Source: CALREA01 sp041674865
GTDB taxonomy: Bacteria; Patescibacteriota; Gracilibacteria; UBA1369; UBA12463
Assembly: GCA_041674865.1 (NCBI GenBank)
Contig: JBAYUX010000025.1
Location: 1-19,766 of the forward strand
DNA length: 19,766 nt
Direction: 5' to 3'
In this document: in pieces, positions 7,489 to 15,600 of the stretch
Layout of the letters: every line of letters begins with the position of its first letter
Numbering within the stretch: the stretch's first letter is position 1
Made by a program: the position numbers and the translations under genes
The notes under the pieces: model-generated
What the model was told of the DNA's origin: nothing
What the model saw: only the letters and a program-made list of their open reading frames with translations
Database searches by the model: none

Positions 7489-8680
7489 AACCATCGCCAT
7501 TATTCTTGCCGCCGGAAAAAGTCTGCGCATGCAGGGTGTCGACAAAATCGAAACAGAGGTCTTGGGAAAGCCACTTATTGTATATACGGTGGCTCCATTT
7601 TTAATGTCAAAAATGATCAACGAAGTTGTCATCGCCTGCAATAAAGACAACAAAAAATTTCTCCAAAAGACATTTCCATCCAAAAAGTTTCCACATGTTC
7701 ATCTCAGTCTTGGGGGAGAGACTCGTTTTGATTCTGCGAAAAAAGCCTTCCGATTTGCCGAGAAAAAATTCAACCTCAACAAGAATTCTGTGGTTATATA
7801 TCACAACTCGGGCAATGTGTTAGTGACCCAAAAAGAAATCGAAAAAACCATCGCAGAAGCCAAAAAAACAGGAGCATGTATTGTCGCTAGGGAGGCATCA
7901 GACACTCTCAAGAGAGTGAATAAAAAGAGCAAAAAATACGTCTCGGAAACTATTGATCGCTCGGAAATTATTCACGCAGAAACTCCGCAAACATTTCGAT
8001 ATGACATTATAAAAAGTGCCTACAAGATCCCAATAAAAACTACCGACGAGGCGCTTCTGGTAGAGAAAAATGGCGGAAAGATATCGTGGACTGCAGCCAG
8101 TACATTTAATCGAAAAATAACAACACAACACGATCTCGAATATACAAAATATCTCATTGAAAAATCCCTCGCGAAGAATAATTCAATTCAAAAAGAGAGT
8201 GTCTGTGGAATTGGGACCGATGCACACTACTTCGATACAGCCTCGAAAAAACCACTCATTCTTTGTGGAACAAAAGTACTGAAACTTCCAAAACTCAAAG
8301 GAAATTCAGATGCAGACGTAGCGCTTCACGCTCTTGCTACGGCCATTTCTCAGGCAATCGGCGGCGGATCTCTCGGAACATTCTCTGATCCAATGTGTGA
8401 AAAAGGTATCACCGATAGTCGACAATACGTGAAGTATATTTTAGATGAAGCGTCAGAAAAAAAGATGAATATTATTCACATCGGACTTCACTTTGAATGC
8501 CTCAGCCCAGCGATAGATCCACTCGCAAAAGCCTTCAGATCATCACTCTCAAAGTTAACGAAACTCGACGAAGCGAGAATCGGAATAACCGCTACCAGTG
8601 GGGAAAAATCGACACCATGGGCACAAGGCGAAGGGATTCATTGCGCAGCTATTGTCACCATGAGTCTTCCAAAAAAATAA
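7478..8680 (+). CDS. ispDF: Bifunctional IspD/IspF (MEP cytidylyltransferase and MEcPP synthase), divergent
   Basis: A 400-residue fusion. Residues 1-230 are IspD (MEP + CTP to CDP-ME): LAAGKSLRM with R17 and K23 in place of the basic nucleotide-binding pair, SDTLKRV, ETIDRSEIIHAETPQTF and TTDEALLVE are recognisable. The usual HDxARP motif reads HNSGNV at residues 109-114. Residues 243-400 are IspF (CDP-ME 2-phosphate to MEcPP): metal ligands D248, H250 and H284 are kept in GIGTDAHYF and SDADVALHAL, as are the GEK and GEGI segments. The residues aligning with E. coli His34, Asp46 and Asp56 are N276, T288 and S298. IspDF fusions are known in several bacteria. The start overlaps dxr by 11 bases. 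The domain assignments are firm; full activity of both is uncertain. Confidence 0.9.
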   Translation: MKSKTIAIILAAGKSLRMQGVDKIETEVLGKPLIVYTVAPFLMSKMINEVVIACNKDNKKFLQKTFPSKKFPHVHLSLGGETRFDSAKKAFRFAEKKFNLNKNSVVIYHNSGNVLVTQKEIEKTIAEAKKTGACIVAREASDTLKRVNKKSKKYVSETIDRSEIIHAETPQTFRYDIIKSAYKIPIKTTDEALLVEKNGGKISWTAASTFNRKITTQHDLEYTKYLIEKSLAKNNSIQKESVCGIGTDAHYFDTASKKPLILCGTKVLKLPKLKGNSDADVALHALATAISQAIGGGSLGTFSDPMCEKGITDSRQYVKYILDEASEKKMNIIHIGLHFECLSPAIDPLAKAFRSSLSKLTKLDEARIGITATSGEKSTPWAQGEGIHCAAIVTMSLPKK

Positions 8681-8704
8681 TCACTACAAGCATAATCACG
8701 ACGC

Positions 8705-9475
8705 ATGGATTCTGTAAAAATCATCACTCCGGCAAAAATAAATCTCACACTCGATGTCTTAAAAAAAGACACATCGGGCTATCATGAAATTCAGTCGATC
8801 ATAATGCCAATCGCACTTTTTGATGAAGTTATTATTACCAAAAAAGACTCTCCTGGTATTCAGCTCAAAATGACAGGGATCCCTTCCCCAAAAGGAAAAG
8901 AGAATATCGTTCATAAAGCTGCAAGTCTCTTTTTTGAACAAACAAAAGTTCTTAAAACGGACGAAGGTATAGAAATTCTTCTCCATAAAAATATACCAAT
9001 AACGGCAGGCCTTGGCGGTGGATCAAGTGACGCTGCCGCAACGTTAATTGGCTTAGATCAGATGTTCGACACAGACCTCTCTCCGGAAAAATTAGAAGAA
9101 ATGGCTATTCAGCTCGGTATGGAAGTTGTCTATTTCCTAGAGCCACAACTCGCCCTCATCTCTCACTTTGGCGAGAAAATCACGCCTATCAAACGGAAAA
9201 ATCCAAAGCTTCCCGACGCGACCCTTTTTCTTCCGATGGCTAAAAAAACCTCAACAAAAAATCAGTATGAGCGCCTCGATATCGCCAAATGTGGACTCAA
9301 AATATCCGACACAGAAAAGCTTCTTGATCTATTAAGGGATTCCCCAGAAGACTGGAATCCATTATGGAGTAATCTTCTCCATAATGACTTCAATCAGCTC
9401 TACAAGACTCCAAAAAATGCCTCCCACTTAAGCGGATCTGGGCCAGTGAGGTTTATTATTTCTTCGAAAGATTAA
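8705..9475 (+). CDS. ispE: 4-diphosphocytidyl-2-C-methyl-D-erythritol kinase (IspE)
   Basis: GHMP-family kinase that phosphorylates CDP-ME with ATP. A 256-residue protein, shorter than the usual 280-300. Seen: PAKINLTLDVLKKDTSGYHE (K11), the ATP-binding glycine loop ITAGLGGGSSDAAATL (residues 99-114), NDFNQL and a C-terminal SGSGP. Oddity: the segment usually reading LGADVPFF reads LGMEVVYF, so the catalytic base Asp (Asp141 in E. coli) is Glu140 and the proline is lost; the following Gly-rich part is also unusual. The protein ends about a dozen residues after SGSGP, trimming the C-terminal helix. It lies 24 bases after ispDF, which supports IspE over another GHMP kinase. The end overlaps the ORF6N gene on the other strand by 20 bases. 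Confidence 0.92.
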   Translation: MDSVKIITPAKINLTLDVLKKDTSGYHEIQSIIMPIALFDEVIITKKDSPGIQLKMTGIPSPKGKENIVHKAASLFFEQTKVLKTDEGIEILLHKNIPITAGLGGGSSDAAATLIGLDQMFDTDLSPEKLEEMAIQLGMEVVYFLEPQLALISHFGEKITPIKRKNPKLPDATLFLPMAKKTSTKNQYERLDIAKCGLKISDTEKLLDLLRDSPEDWNPLWSNLLHNDFNQLYKTPKNASHLSGSGPVRFIISSKD

Positions 9476-9992
9476 ACCCAATTCTACGTTTGGATTTTTC
9501 TTTTTCGGTATTGCTCAGCAATCGCTTAATTGCAAAAAAGACAGACTGAAACTGTTTGTCATATTTTCTCTCGAGCTCCTCAATTTTAACTCGCAAATCT
9601 TTGTGCTGCTCAAGTAGTTCGCGTAATTTCGTGAACATTCGCATAATCTGAATATTGATCTGTATCGCACGTTCGCTATGAAGTACGCTGGAGAGCATTG
9701 CAATGCCCTGCTCAGTAAAGGCATATGGCAAATAACGAGTTCCGCCAGCCTTTATTTTTGAGGTTCCAATTTGGAACCTCAAATTTTCGGCTTCTGATTG
9801 AGTGATGTGAAGCATGAAGTCCGCAGGGAACCTCTCGATATTACGCTTTACTGCCTTATTAAGTATTTTTGTCTCGACGTCATAAAGCTCAGCCAAATCT
9901 TTATCCAGCATAACTTTCTTGCCACGGATAATATAAATTTTCTGACTAATAACCTCATCAGTAATGGATAAAGATTTTTTGGAATTTTTCAT
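9456..9992 (-). CDS. ORF6N-domain DNA-binding protein
   Basis: With the ATG at 9992 this is a 178-residue protein. Residues about 10-95 form an ORF6N domain (KIYIIRGKKVMLDKDLAELY, then KRNIERFPADFMLHIT, RYLPYAFTEQGIAMLSSVL and HSERAIQINIQIMRMF). This family is found in phage anti-repressor-like proteins and in scattered bacterial chromosomes, and is thought to bind DNA. The C-terminal part (LRELLEQHKDLRVKIEELER onward) is charged and coiled-coil-like, then Lys/Arg-rich. An upstream GTG at 10025 would add 11 residues; the ATG is preferred. It lies convergent to ispE with a 20-base overlap, downstream of recR but 104 bases away. No phage genes surround it, so it looks like an isolated acquired gene. 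Specific target unknown. Confidence 0.85.
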   Translation of the reverse strand: MKNSKKSLSITDEVISQKIYIIRGKKVMLDKDLAELYDVETKILNKAVKRNIERFPADFMLHITQSEAENLRFQIGTSKIKAGGTRYLPYAFTEQGIAMLSSVLHSERAIQINIQIMRMFTKLRELLEQHKDLRVKIEELERKYDKQFQSVFFAIKRLLSNTEKEKSKRRIGFNLSKK

Positions 9993-9998
9993 AAAAAT

Positions 9999-10020
9999 AG
10001 GATTAGGATTTATCCATCCT
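9999..10020. repeat. Nested inverted repeat just upstream of the ORF6N start
   Basis: The 22 bases AGGATTAGGATT TATCCATCCT (written with a gap) contain GGAT-TT-ATCC at the centre (10006-10015), flanked by AGGAT (9999-10003) and ATCCT (10016-10020). Two AGGAT direct repeats on one side face two ATCC repeats on the other. It starts seven bases from the ATG and lies within the likely leader. This geometry suits an operator for a dimeric DNA-binding protein, perhaps the ORF6N protein itself; that role is inference. Confidence 0.45.
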
Positions 10021-10039
10021 AACACCTCGACATTACCAA

Positions 10040-10068
10040 ATTCTAAACTAAATATTACATTTTCTTAA
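10040..10068 (-). promoter_or_regulatory. Possible promoter of the ORF6N gene
   Basis: On the minus strand TTAAGA (10068-10063), 17 bases, then TAGAAT (10045-10040). The -10 box matches five of six and the -35 only four of six in an AT-rich stretch, so this is a weak call. The start would be near 10033, placing the inverted repeat at 9999-10020 inside the leader. Confidence 0.35.
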
Positions 10069-10096
10069 ACTCAGAAAGCGTGAAGGAAGCAAAACC

Positions 10097-10705
10097 CTAC
10101 TCCACCCCCATTCTCCCCGTCATCGCTCTCGAGATAGTGCTTTCATCGGCGTAGCCAAGTTCACCTCCAACTGGAAGTCCGCGGGCAATACGAGTGACGC
10201 GCACGCCATCATATGGCTTGAGCATTTTTCCAATATACAGTGCCGTCGTCTCCCCTTCTACGCTTGGATTTACGGCAAGAATAATCTCATTTACACCACC
10301 TTCTTTGACGCGTTTTTCGAGGTCATATAACTTCAAATCTTCAGGGCCAATACCATCAATCGGCGACAGAACTCCATGTAAAACATGGTATGCGCCGTGA
10401 TACGAGCGAGATTTTTCAATAGCAACAACGTCTAACACGTTCTCTACAACGCAAATCGTTCCATGGTTTCGTTCCGGATTAGCACAAATCATACAAGGGT
10501 CCTGATCGGCCAAGTGCCAACAGCGAGAGCAAAACTCGACACCATCTTTCATGGTTAAAACGGACTCACCGAGATCTTTGATTCGGGAGTGCGGTGAGTG
10601 TAGTAAGTGAATCGCTAGTCGTTCAGCGGTTTTTGGGCCGATGCCTGGCAAACGAGAGAACTCATCGATGAGATTCTGAATGGATTTTGGGAGGAATGAG
10701 CTCAT
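10097..10705 (-). CDS. recR: Recombination mediator protein RecR
   Basis: A 202-residue protein, the normal RecR length. Seen in order: N-terminal helix-hairpin-helix LPGIGPKTAERLAIHLL, a four-cysteine zinc site (C59, C62, C71, C74 in CSRCWHLADQDPCMIC), the Toprim domain starting ICVVENVLDVVAIE and continuing to NPSVEGETTALY, and the conserved C-terminal ARGLPVGGELGYADESTI. RecR acts with RecO (and RecF) to load RecA on single-stranded DNA at gaps. The often adjacent dnaX and ybaB/ebfC genes are absent here. An extended -10 promoter lies directly upstream. The ATG at 10705 is preceded by a pyrimidine-rich TCTCTTTTCCTGTTC. Confidence 0.97.
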   Translation of the reverse strand: MSSFLPKSIQNLIDEFSRLPGIGPKTAERLAIHLLHSPHSRIKDLGESVLTMKDGVEFCSRCWHLADQDPCMICANPERNHGTICVVENVLDVVAIEKSRSYHGAYHVLHGVLSPIDGIGPEDLKLYDLEKRVKEGGVNEIILAVNPSVEGETTALYIGKMLKPYDGVRVTRIARGLPVGGELGYADESTISRAMTGRMGVE

Positions 10706-10731
10706 GAACAGGAAAAGAGATATGCCAGAAA

Positions 10732-10740
10732 ATTATAGCA
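10732..10740 (-). promoter_or_regulatory. Extended -10 promoter of recR
   Basis: TGCTATAAT on the minus strand (10740-10732) is a perfect extended -10 element (TGnTATAAT). No good -35 box is seen at the usual distance, which extended -10 promoters tolerate. Transcription would start near 10725, about 20 bases before the recR ATG. This makes recR at least partly independent of folE. Confidence 0.7.
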
Positions 10741-10775
10741 AAAAACATCCAATAGCCACATGAAATTGACTGGCG

Positions 10776-11330
10776 TTATCGACCAATCAGTTGCAGAAAC
10801 TCAGCTCGCGTCTTGTCATTTTTCTTGAATAAACCGAGCTGTGCAGACGTCGTGACGACACTACTTTGCTTCTCAACACCACGAGCCATCATGCACAAGT
10901 GTTGCGCCTCGAGAACCACTCCAACGCCCTTGGCGCCAAGTAATTTTTCAATAGCTCCAGCGATTTGTGAGGTCAGTCTTTCCTGATTTTGAAGGCGTCG
11001 AGAGAAGATCTCTACAACTCTCGGCAACTTCGACAAGCCAATAATTTTTCCATCAGGAATGTATCCAATGTGTGCCTTTCCAAAGAATGTAAGCATATGG
11101 TGCTCGCACGTTGAGTAGAACTCAATATTCTTGGCCACAATCATCTCGTCGTAGTGCTCACCATCAAATACCGTCAAAACATCCTCTGGATTTTTACCAT
11201 ATCCGGAAAAAAGTTCTTCGTAAGATTCCGCGACTCGACGTGGAGTGTCAGCCAATCCCTCGCGATCAGCATTTTCTCCAATAGCCTTAATAATTTCTTT
11301 CGCGTACTGCGCAATCTTATTCTGATCCAT
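10776..11330 (-). CDS. folE: GTP cyclohydrolase I
   Basis: Opens GTP to 7,8-dihydroneopterin triphosphate, the first step toward tetrahydrofolate and toward queuosine. A 184-residue protein of normal bacterial length. Seen: DTPRRVAESYEELFSGY, the zinc and active-site STCEHH (C75, H78), GYIPDGKIIGLSKLPRVVEIFSRR, the second zinc cysteine in AQHLCMMARGV (C146), and TSAQLG near the C-terminus. The usual P after CEHHLL is T (CEHHMLTFFG), a mild change. It lies 82 bases after the MFS gene and 70 bases before recR. No folate genes are nearby; queG in the same window makes a queuosine role possible, but the sequence cannot decide. Confidence 0.96.
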   Translation of the reverse strand: MDQNKIAQYAKEIIKAIGENADREGLADTPRRVAESYEELFSGYGKNPEDVLTVFDGEHYDEMIVAKNIEFYSTCEHHMLTFFGKAHIGYIPDGKIIGLSKLPRVVEIFSRRLQNQERLTSQIAGAIEKLLGAKGVGVVLEAQHLCMMARGVEKQSSVVTTSAQLGLFKKNDKTRAEFLQLIGR

Positions 11331-11353
11331 ACAGATAACAAAAAAGGGTCTTC

Positions 11354-11382
11354 ATACTAATAAAAGCCACACAAAAAGGCAA
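11354..11382 (-). promoter_or_regulatory. Possible promoter of folE
   Basis: On the minus strand TTGCCT (11382-11377), 17 bases, TAGTAT (11359-11354): four of six matches in each box. The start would be near 11347 and the leader about 17 bases. Spacing and position are good, box quality moderate; folE could instead be read from the carB-MFS transcript, as no terminator was found in the gap. Confidence 0.4.
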
Positions 11383-11412
11383 ATAGGCATGAATCAAAGC
11401 CGTCTTAGGACT

Positions 11413-12669
11413 TTATCGAGCCCTGGAGGACGAGAAAGAATGGAAAAATCTCTGGAAAGCGCCAAGAATTCGTTGATAAAAGAAGATCATGAAGAGAATA
11501 GTCGCCACCCCTGTTGTGATGCCACTGTACCAAAATGTTGCTGTTCCGTTATTGAATTGCCAAAGAAGTCCCCCGATCCAGCTCGCGGCAATAGAAGTAA
11601 CTCCCGTAACAGTAAAGAAAATTCCAAGACCTGTGGCCTTCAGGTGATGAGGAGAGAGCTCGACAGCAAATGAGCGCACCCCAACCTCAATAAATGCAAA
11701 TGAGAGGCCATAGAGCGCGAACAGTGCGACAAGAAAGAGGGCATTGCCTCCAATAATGAATCCAAAAGACATGAGGGTGAAAAGCAAGAAACTCGTAAAG
11801 ACGAGGACGGCCTTCCCGAATCCATCTGCTAATTTTCCAACAGGAAGTGAAAATGCAGTCTGGACAATATTAAAGACGATATATAGATACGGAAGGGCTT
11901 CTGGAACAATGCCAAGATTTGCAGCGCGAAGGAGCATGAAGGCATAGCTAATTTTTCCAAGATGAAAGAAGGTGCTCACAATAATAAATTTCCAAAACTC
12001 ACTTCCAAATTTTTTACGGTCATTAGTGAAGTCAGCCCAAGTTGGCTGCATGATTCTCTTTGGCATAAGTTCAAATCCATTCGGACCAACTTCTCGAACT
12101 TCCTTTACAGGCAAGATAAACGCAATCGCGAGAAGTGCAGGAATAATTGAGATCCACACAATATGGCGTAAAGGGTATTGCATAGCCAAAAGAACGATAA
12201 CGAGAGCATTGCCAAGAATGGCGCCGGCACTATCCATTGTTCGATGAAATCCAAAGGCCCAGCCACGATTTTCTTTTTCGATTGATTCTGCAAGCATGGC
12301 ATCGCGAGGAGTTGTGCGAACTCCCTTCCCTCCACGATCAAATAGGCGCGCCATAAAAACAAAAAACATCGTATGGCTCAAACCAAGAAAAACTTTCCCA
12401 GTGGCGGCAATAGCGTATCCCAAAATAACAAAAATTTTCCGTCTCTTAAGTCGATCAGATAACCATCCAAACCAAACTTGAATAAGGTTTGATGCACCGT
12501 CAGAAATACCCTCAATAACACCAAGAGCGGCAACACTGAGCCCAAGTTCCATGGTGAAATACTGCGGCAAAATCGGAAAAATCATCTCCCCCGCAATATC
12601 GGCAAAAAGACTCGTTATACCAAACAGAACAATGGTTTTGGAAACGCGAGAAGAGGTGGGTTTGCGCAT
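11413..12669 (-). CDS. Major facilitator superfamily transporter, substrate unknown
   Basis: A 418-residue, strongly hydrophobic protein with about 12 membrane segments, matching MFS size. Seen: FGITSLFADIAGEMIFPILP in TM1, the loop 2-3 signature GWLSDRLKRRK, RLFDRGGKGVRTTPRDAML and GFHRTMDSAGAILGN in the N-half, which are typical of a widespread subgroup of bacterial MFS permeases annotated only as efflux-like. The C-half shows SLPVGKLADGFGKAV, the repeat of the loop 2-3 signature. Substrate cannot be told from sequence. It starts 12 bases after the carB stop, so it is very likely co-transcribed with carB; whether that reflects a shared function (for example pyrimidine or arginine-related transport) is unknown. 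Confidence 0.9.
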   Translation of the reverse strand: MRKPTSSRVSKTIVLFGITSLFADIAGEMIFPILPQYFTMELGLSVAALGVIEGISDGASNLIQVWFGWLSDRLKRRKIFVILGYAIAATGKVFLGLSHTMFFVFMARLFDRGGKGVRTTPRDAMLAESIEKENRGWAFGFHRTMDSAGAILGNALVIVLLAMQYPLRHIVWISIIPALLAIAFILPVKEVREVGPNGFELMPKRIMQPTWADFTNDRKKFGSEFWKFIIVSTFFHLGKISYAFMLLRAANLGIVPEALPYLYIVFNIVQTAFSLPVGKLADGFGKAVLVFTSFLLFTLMSFGFIIGGNALFLVALFALYGLSFAFIEVGVRSFAVELSPHHLKATGLGIFFTVTGVTSIAASWIGGLLWQFNNGTATFWYSGITTGVATILFMIFFYQRILGAFQRFFHSFSSSRAR

Positions 12670-12681
12670 ACGCAGAGTATA

Positions 12682-15600
12682 CTATTTTTCTCCGTACTCC
12701 TTCCAGCTCTTAATCTTCAAGTCATCAAGTTTATACTTCCCAAGTGCCTCTGCCATGATCTTGGCAACTTGCGTGTTGGTGATGAGTGGGATGTTGAGGT
12801 CGATTGCCTTTCGTCGGATCAGGTAGCCATCCGTAATCTCCTGGCGGTTGTAGTTTTTTGGAATGTTGATAACAAGATCGATGTTGTGTGAGGTAAGTGC
12901 CTCGAGAAGATTTGGAGATTTTTTTGACTGGATTTTGTTGAGCATAACAATGTCGATTCCATTCTCCTTGAGGAATGATGCCGTGCCCTCTGTCCCGTAA
13001 AGTGTATACCCGAGTTTCGTAAATTGTCTTGCTGCAGGCAAAAAATCAGCCTTATCCTCTGTGCGTCCGATACTGACGAGAATATTTTTCTTTGGAAGTG
13101 CGAATCCAACAGAGATCATGGCCTTCAAAACAGCCTCATGAAGATCGTCACCGAAACAAGCAACTTCACCAGTTGATGCCATTTCAACACCGAGAACTGG
13201 ATCGGCACCTTTCAAACGAGGGAACGAGAACTGTGGAACCTTCACGCCGACATAATCAAGATCGAGCGTTCGTGGCTTATTGACTCGTAATTCGAGGACG
13301 GTCTTGTCATCAAGCATTGCACGCGTCGCAATATCGATGAAGTTATATCCAGTGACTTTTGAGGCAAATGGGAAGCTACGAGATGCTCGCAAGTTGCACT
13401 CGATAACTTTGATGTCGTTGTTTTTCGCGAGGAACTGGATGTTAAACGGACCGGTGATATTAAGTTCTTTTGCAATTTCTTTCGCAATCGTCTTCACTCG
13501 ACGAATCGTCTCGATATACAATTTCTGTGGTGGAAGGACGATCGATGCATCACCAGAGTGAACGCCGGCATTTTCGATGTGCTCAGAAATCGCATAGATG
13601 AGGACAGATCCCTTGTAGGCAACCGCATCAACTTCGACTTCTTTTGCTCCAGTTTCGAACTTGCTGACAACAACGGGTGCATCACGATTTAACTTCGCAG
13701 CTTTTCCGAGGAATGCCCGAAGAGAGACGACATCCTGCGCAACACTCATCGCGGCGCCAGACAAAACGTAGGAAGGTCGAACCAAAACGGGATATCCAAC
13801 ATCCTGCGCAAAGCCCTCCACTCCATCAATATTTGAAAGTTCCCTCCACTGAGGTTGGTCGATGCCAAGCTTATCAAGAAGCGCAGAGAAGGTATGTCGA
13901 TTTTCCGCGCGGTCGATATTTTCCGCGGTCGTCCCGAGAAGTTTCACTCCCGCGCGCCGCAACTTCATCGAAAGATTATTTGGAATCTGACCACCCATTG
14001 AGACGATCACGCCATCCGCTTTTTCTTTTTCATAAATATCGAGCACTCGCTCGAGTGACAACTCATCAAAATACAACTTGTCGCACATATCATAATCCGT
14101 CGAAACCGTTTCAGGATTATAATTGATCATGATCGTTTCATGGCCTAGCTTAGCCACTGTTTGAGTAGCATTCACGCAGCACCAGTCGAACTCAACCGAT
14201 GATCCGATGCAGTATGGACCACTTCCGAGAACGATATATTTTTTGCCACTCATCTTCCTTCCTTTCTTCGCGACAGTTACTGAAATATCATCCTGGTTGC
14301 CATGGTATGTGACATACAAATAATTTGTCTTTGCAGGATACTCCGCAGCAAGTGTGTCGATCTGTTTTATAACCGGGAAGATCTTCATCTTCTTACGAGC
14401 GGCACGAACATCGAGCTCATGTTTACCGATAGTATTGGCAATTTGTTTATCAGAAAATCCATACTTCTTCGCCTGTCTCAAAACATCATTACCCTTCGTG
14501 AGAAGTGTCTTTTTCTCTTTTCCAAGCGTTTTTTCCATATCCACGATATTGAGTAACTTACTCAAGAACCAAAGATCAATCTTGGTAAGGTCGGCAATTT
14601 TCTCAATTGACCATCCCTTCTTCATCGCAATAGCAAGGGCCAAGACACGTTTTGGTGTTGGATGTACTAACGCATTTTCTAATTCTTTTTCATCCATCTC
14701 AATTCCAAGCCGTTCATTCGCAACAAGTCCATGAAGACCAATTTGGAGCATACGTAAGCCCTTTTGCAAGACCTCTTCGAAACTTCGTCCAAGTGCCATA
14801 ATCTCGCCAACCGACTTCATCTCACTCGTAATTTCCTGAGAAACCATTCGGAACTTATTTAAATCCCAACGCGGAATCTTCAACGCCAAATAGTCAAGCG
14901 CCGGTTCAAAACATGCGGTTGTGGCTTGTGTGACAGAGTTTTTTAATTCAGGAAGACTGTATCCGAGAGCTAATTTCGCAGCGACGTGAGCAAGTGGATA
15001 ACCAGTTGCCTTCGATGCGAGCGCTGATGAACGGGATAATCTCGCATTCACCTCGATCGTACAATAATCCAAACTCTTTGGATCAAGTGCGAACTGAATA
15101 TTACATTCACCAACGATTCCCAAGTGTCGAATCGCCTGAATCGAGAGTTTACGCAACATGTGGTACTCAGTCGAAGTTAGTGTCTGTGAAGGAGCGACAA
15201 CGATGCTCTCGCCCGTGTGGATACCGAGCGGGTCGAAATTTTCCATATTACAAACCGTAATACAGTTGTCATATGCATCACGAACAACTTCGTACTCAAT
15301 TTCTTTCCAGCCCTTGAGATTTTCTTCAACGAGAACCTGTGGGCTAAACGCAAATGCCGTCTCGAGCATCTCCTCGAGCTCCTCTTTGTTATAAGCAAAA
15401 CCACTTCCCTTTCCGCCGAGGGCAAAAGCCGCACGAATCATGAGGGGAAATCCAATATCTTTGGCCGCCTGTCGTGCCTCTTCTCGAGTATTGCACGCAG
15501 CGCTCTTCGCACAACGAAGACCAGCCTTCGCCATTTCTTGTTTAAACAAATCACGATCTTCAGTAACTTCGATCGTCTTCACCGGAGTACCGAGAACCTC

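Noticed and set aside
10706..10775. recR expressed only as part of a folE operon
   Set aside because: A perfect extended -10 element lies directly before recR, so it has its own promoter, though read-through from folE is not excluded.
13677..14126. Long open frame antisense to carB
   Set aside because: A shadow of the carB reading frame: Arg/His-rich translation with no domain, lying wholly inside conserved CarB motifs.
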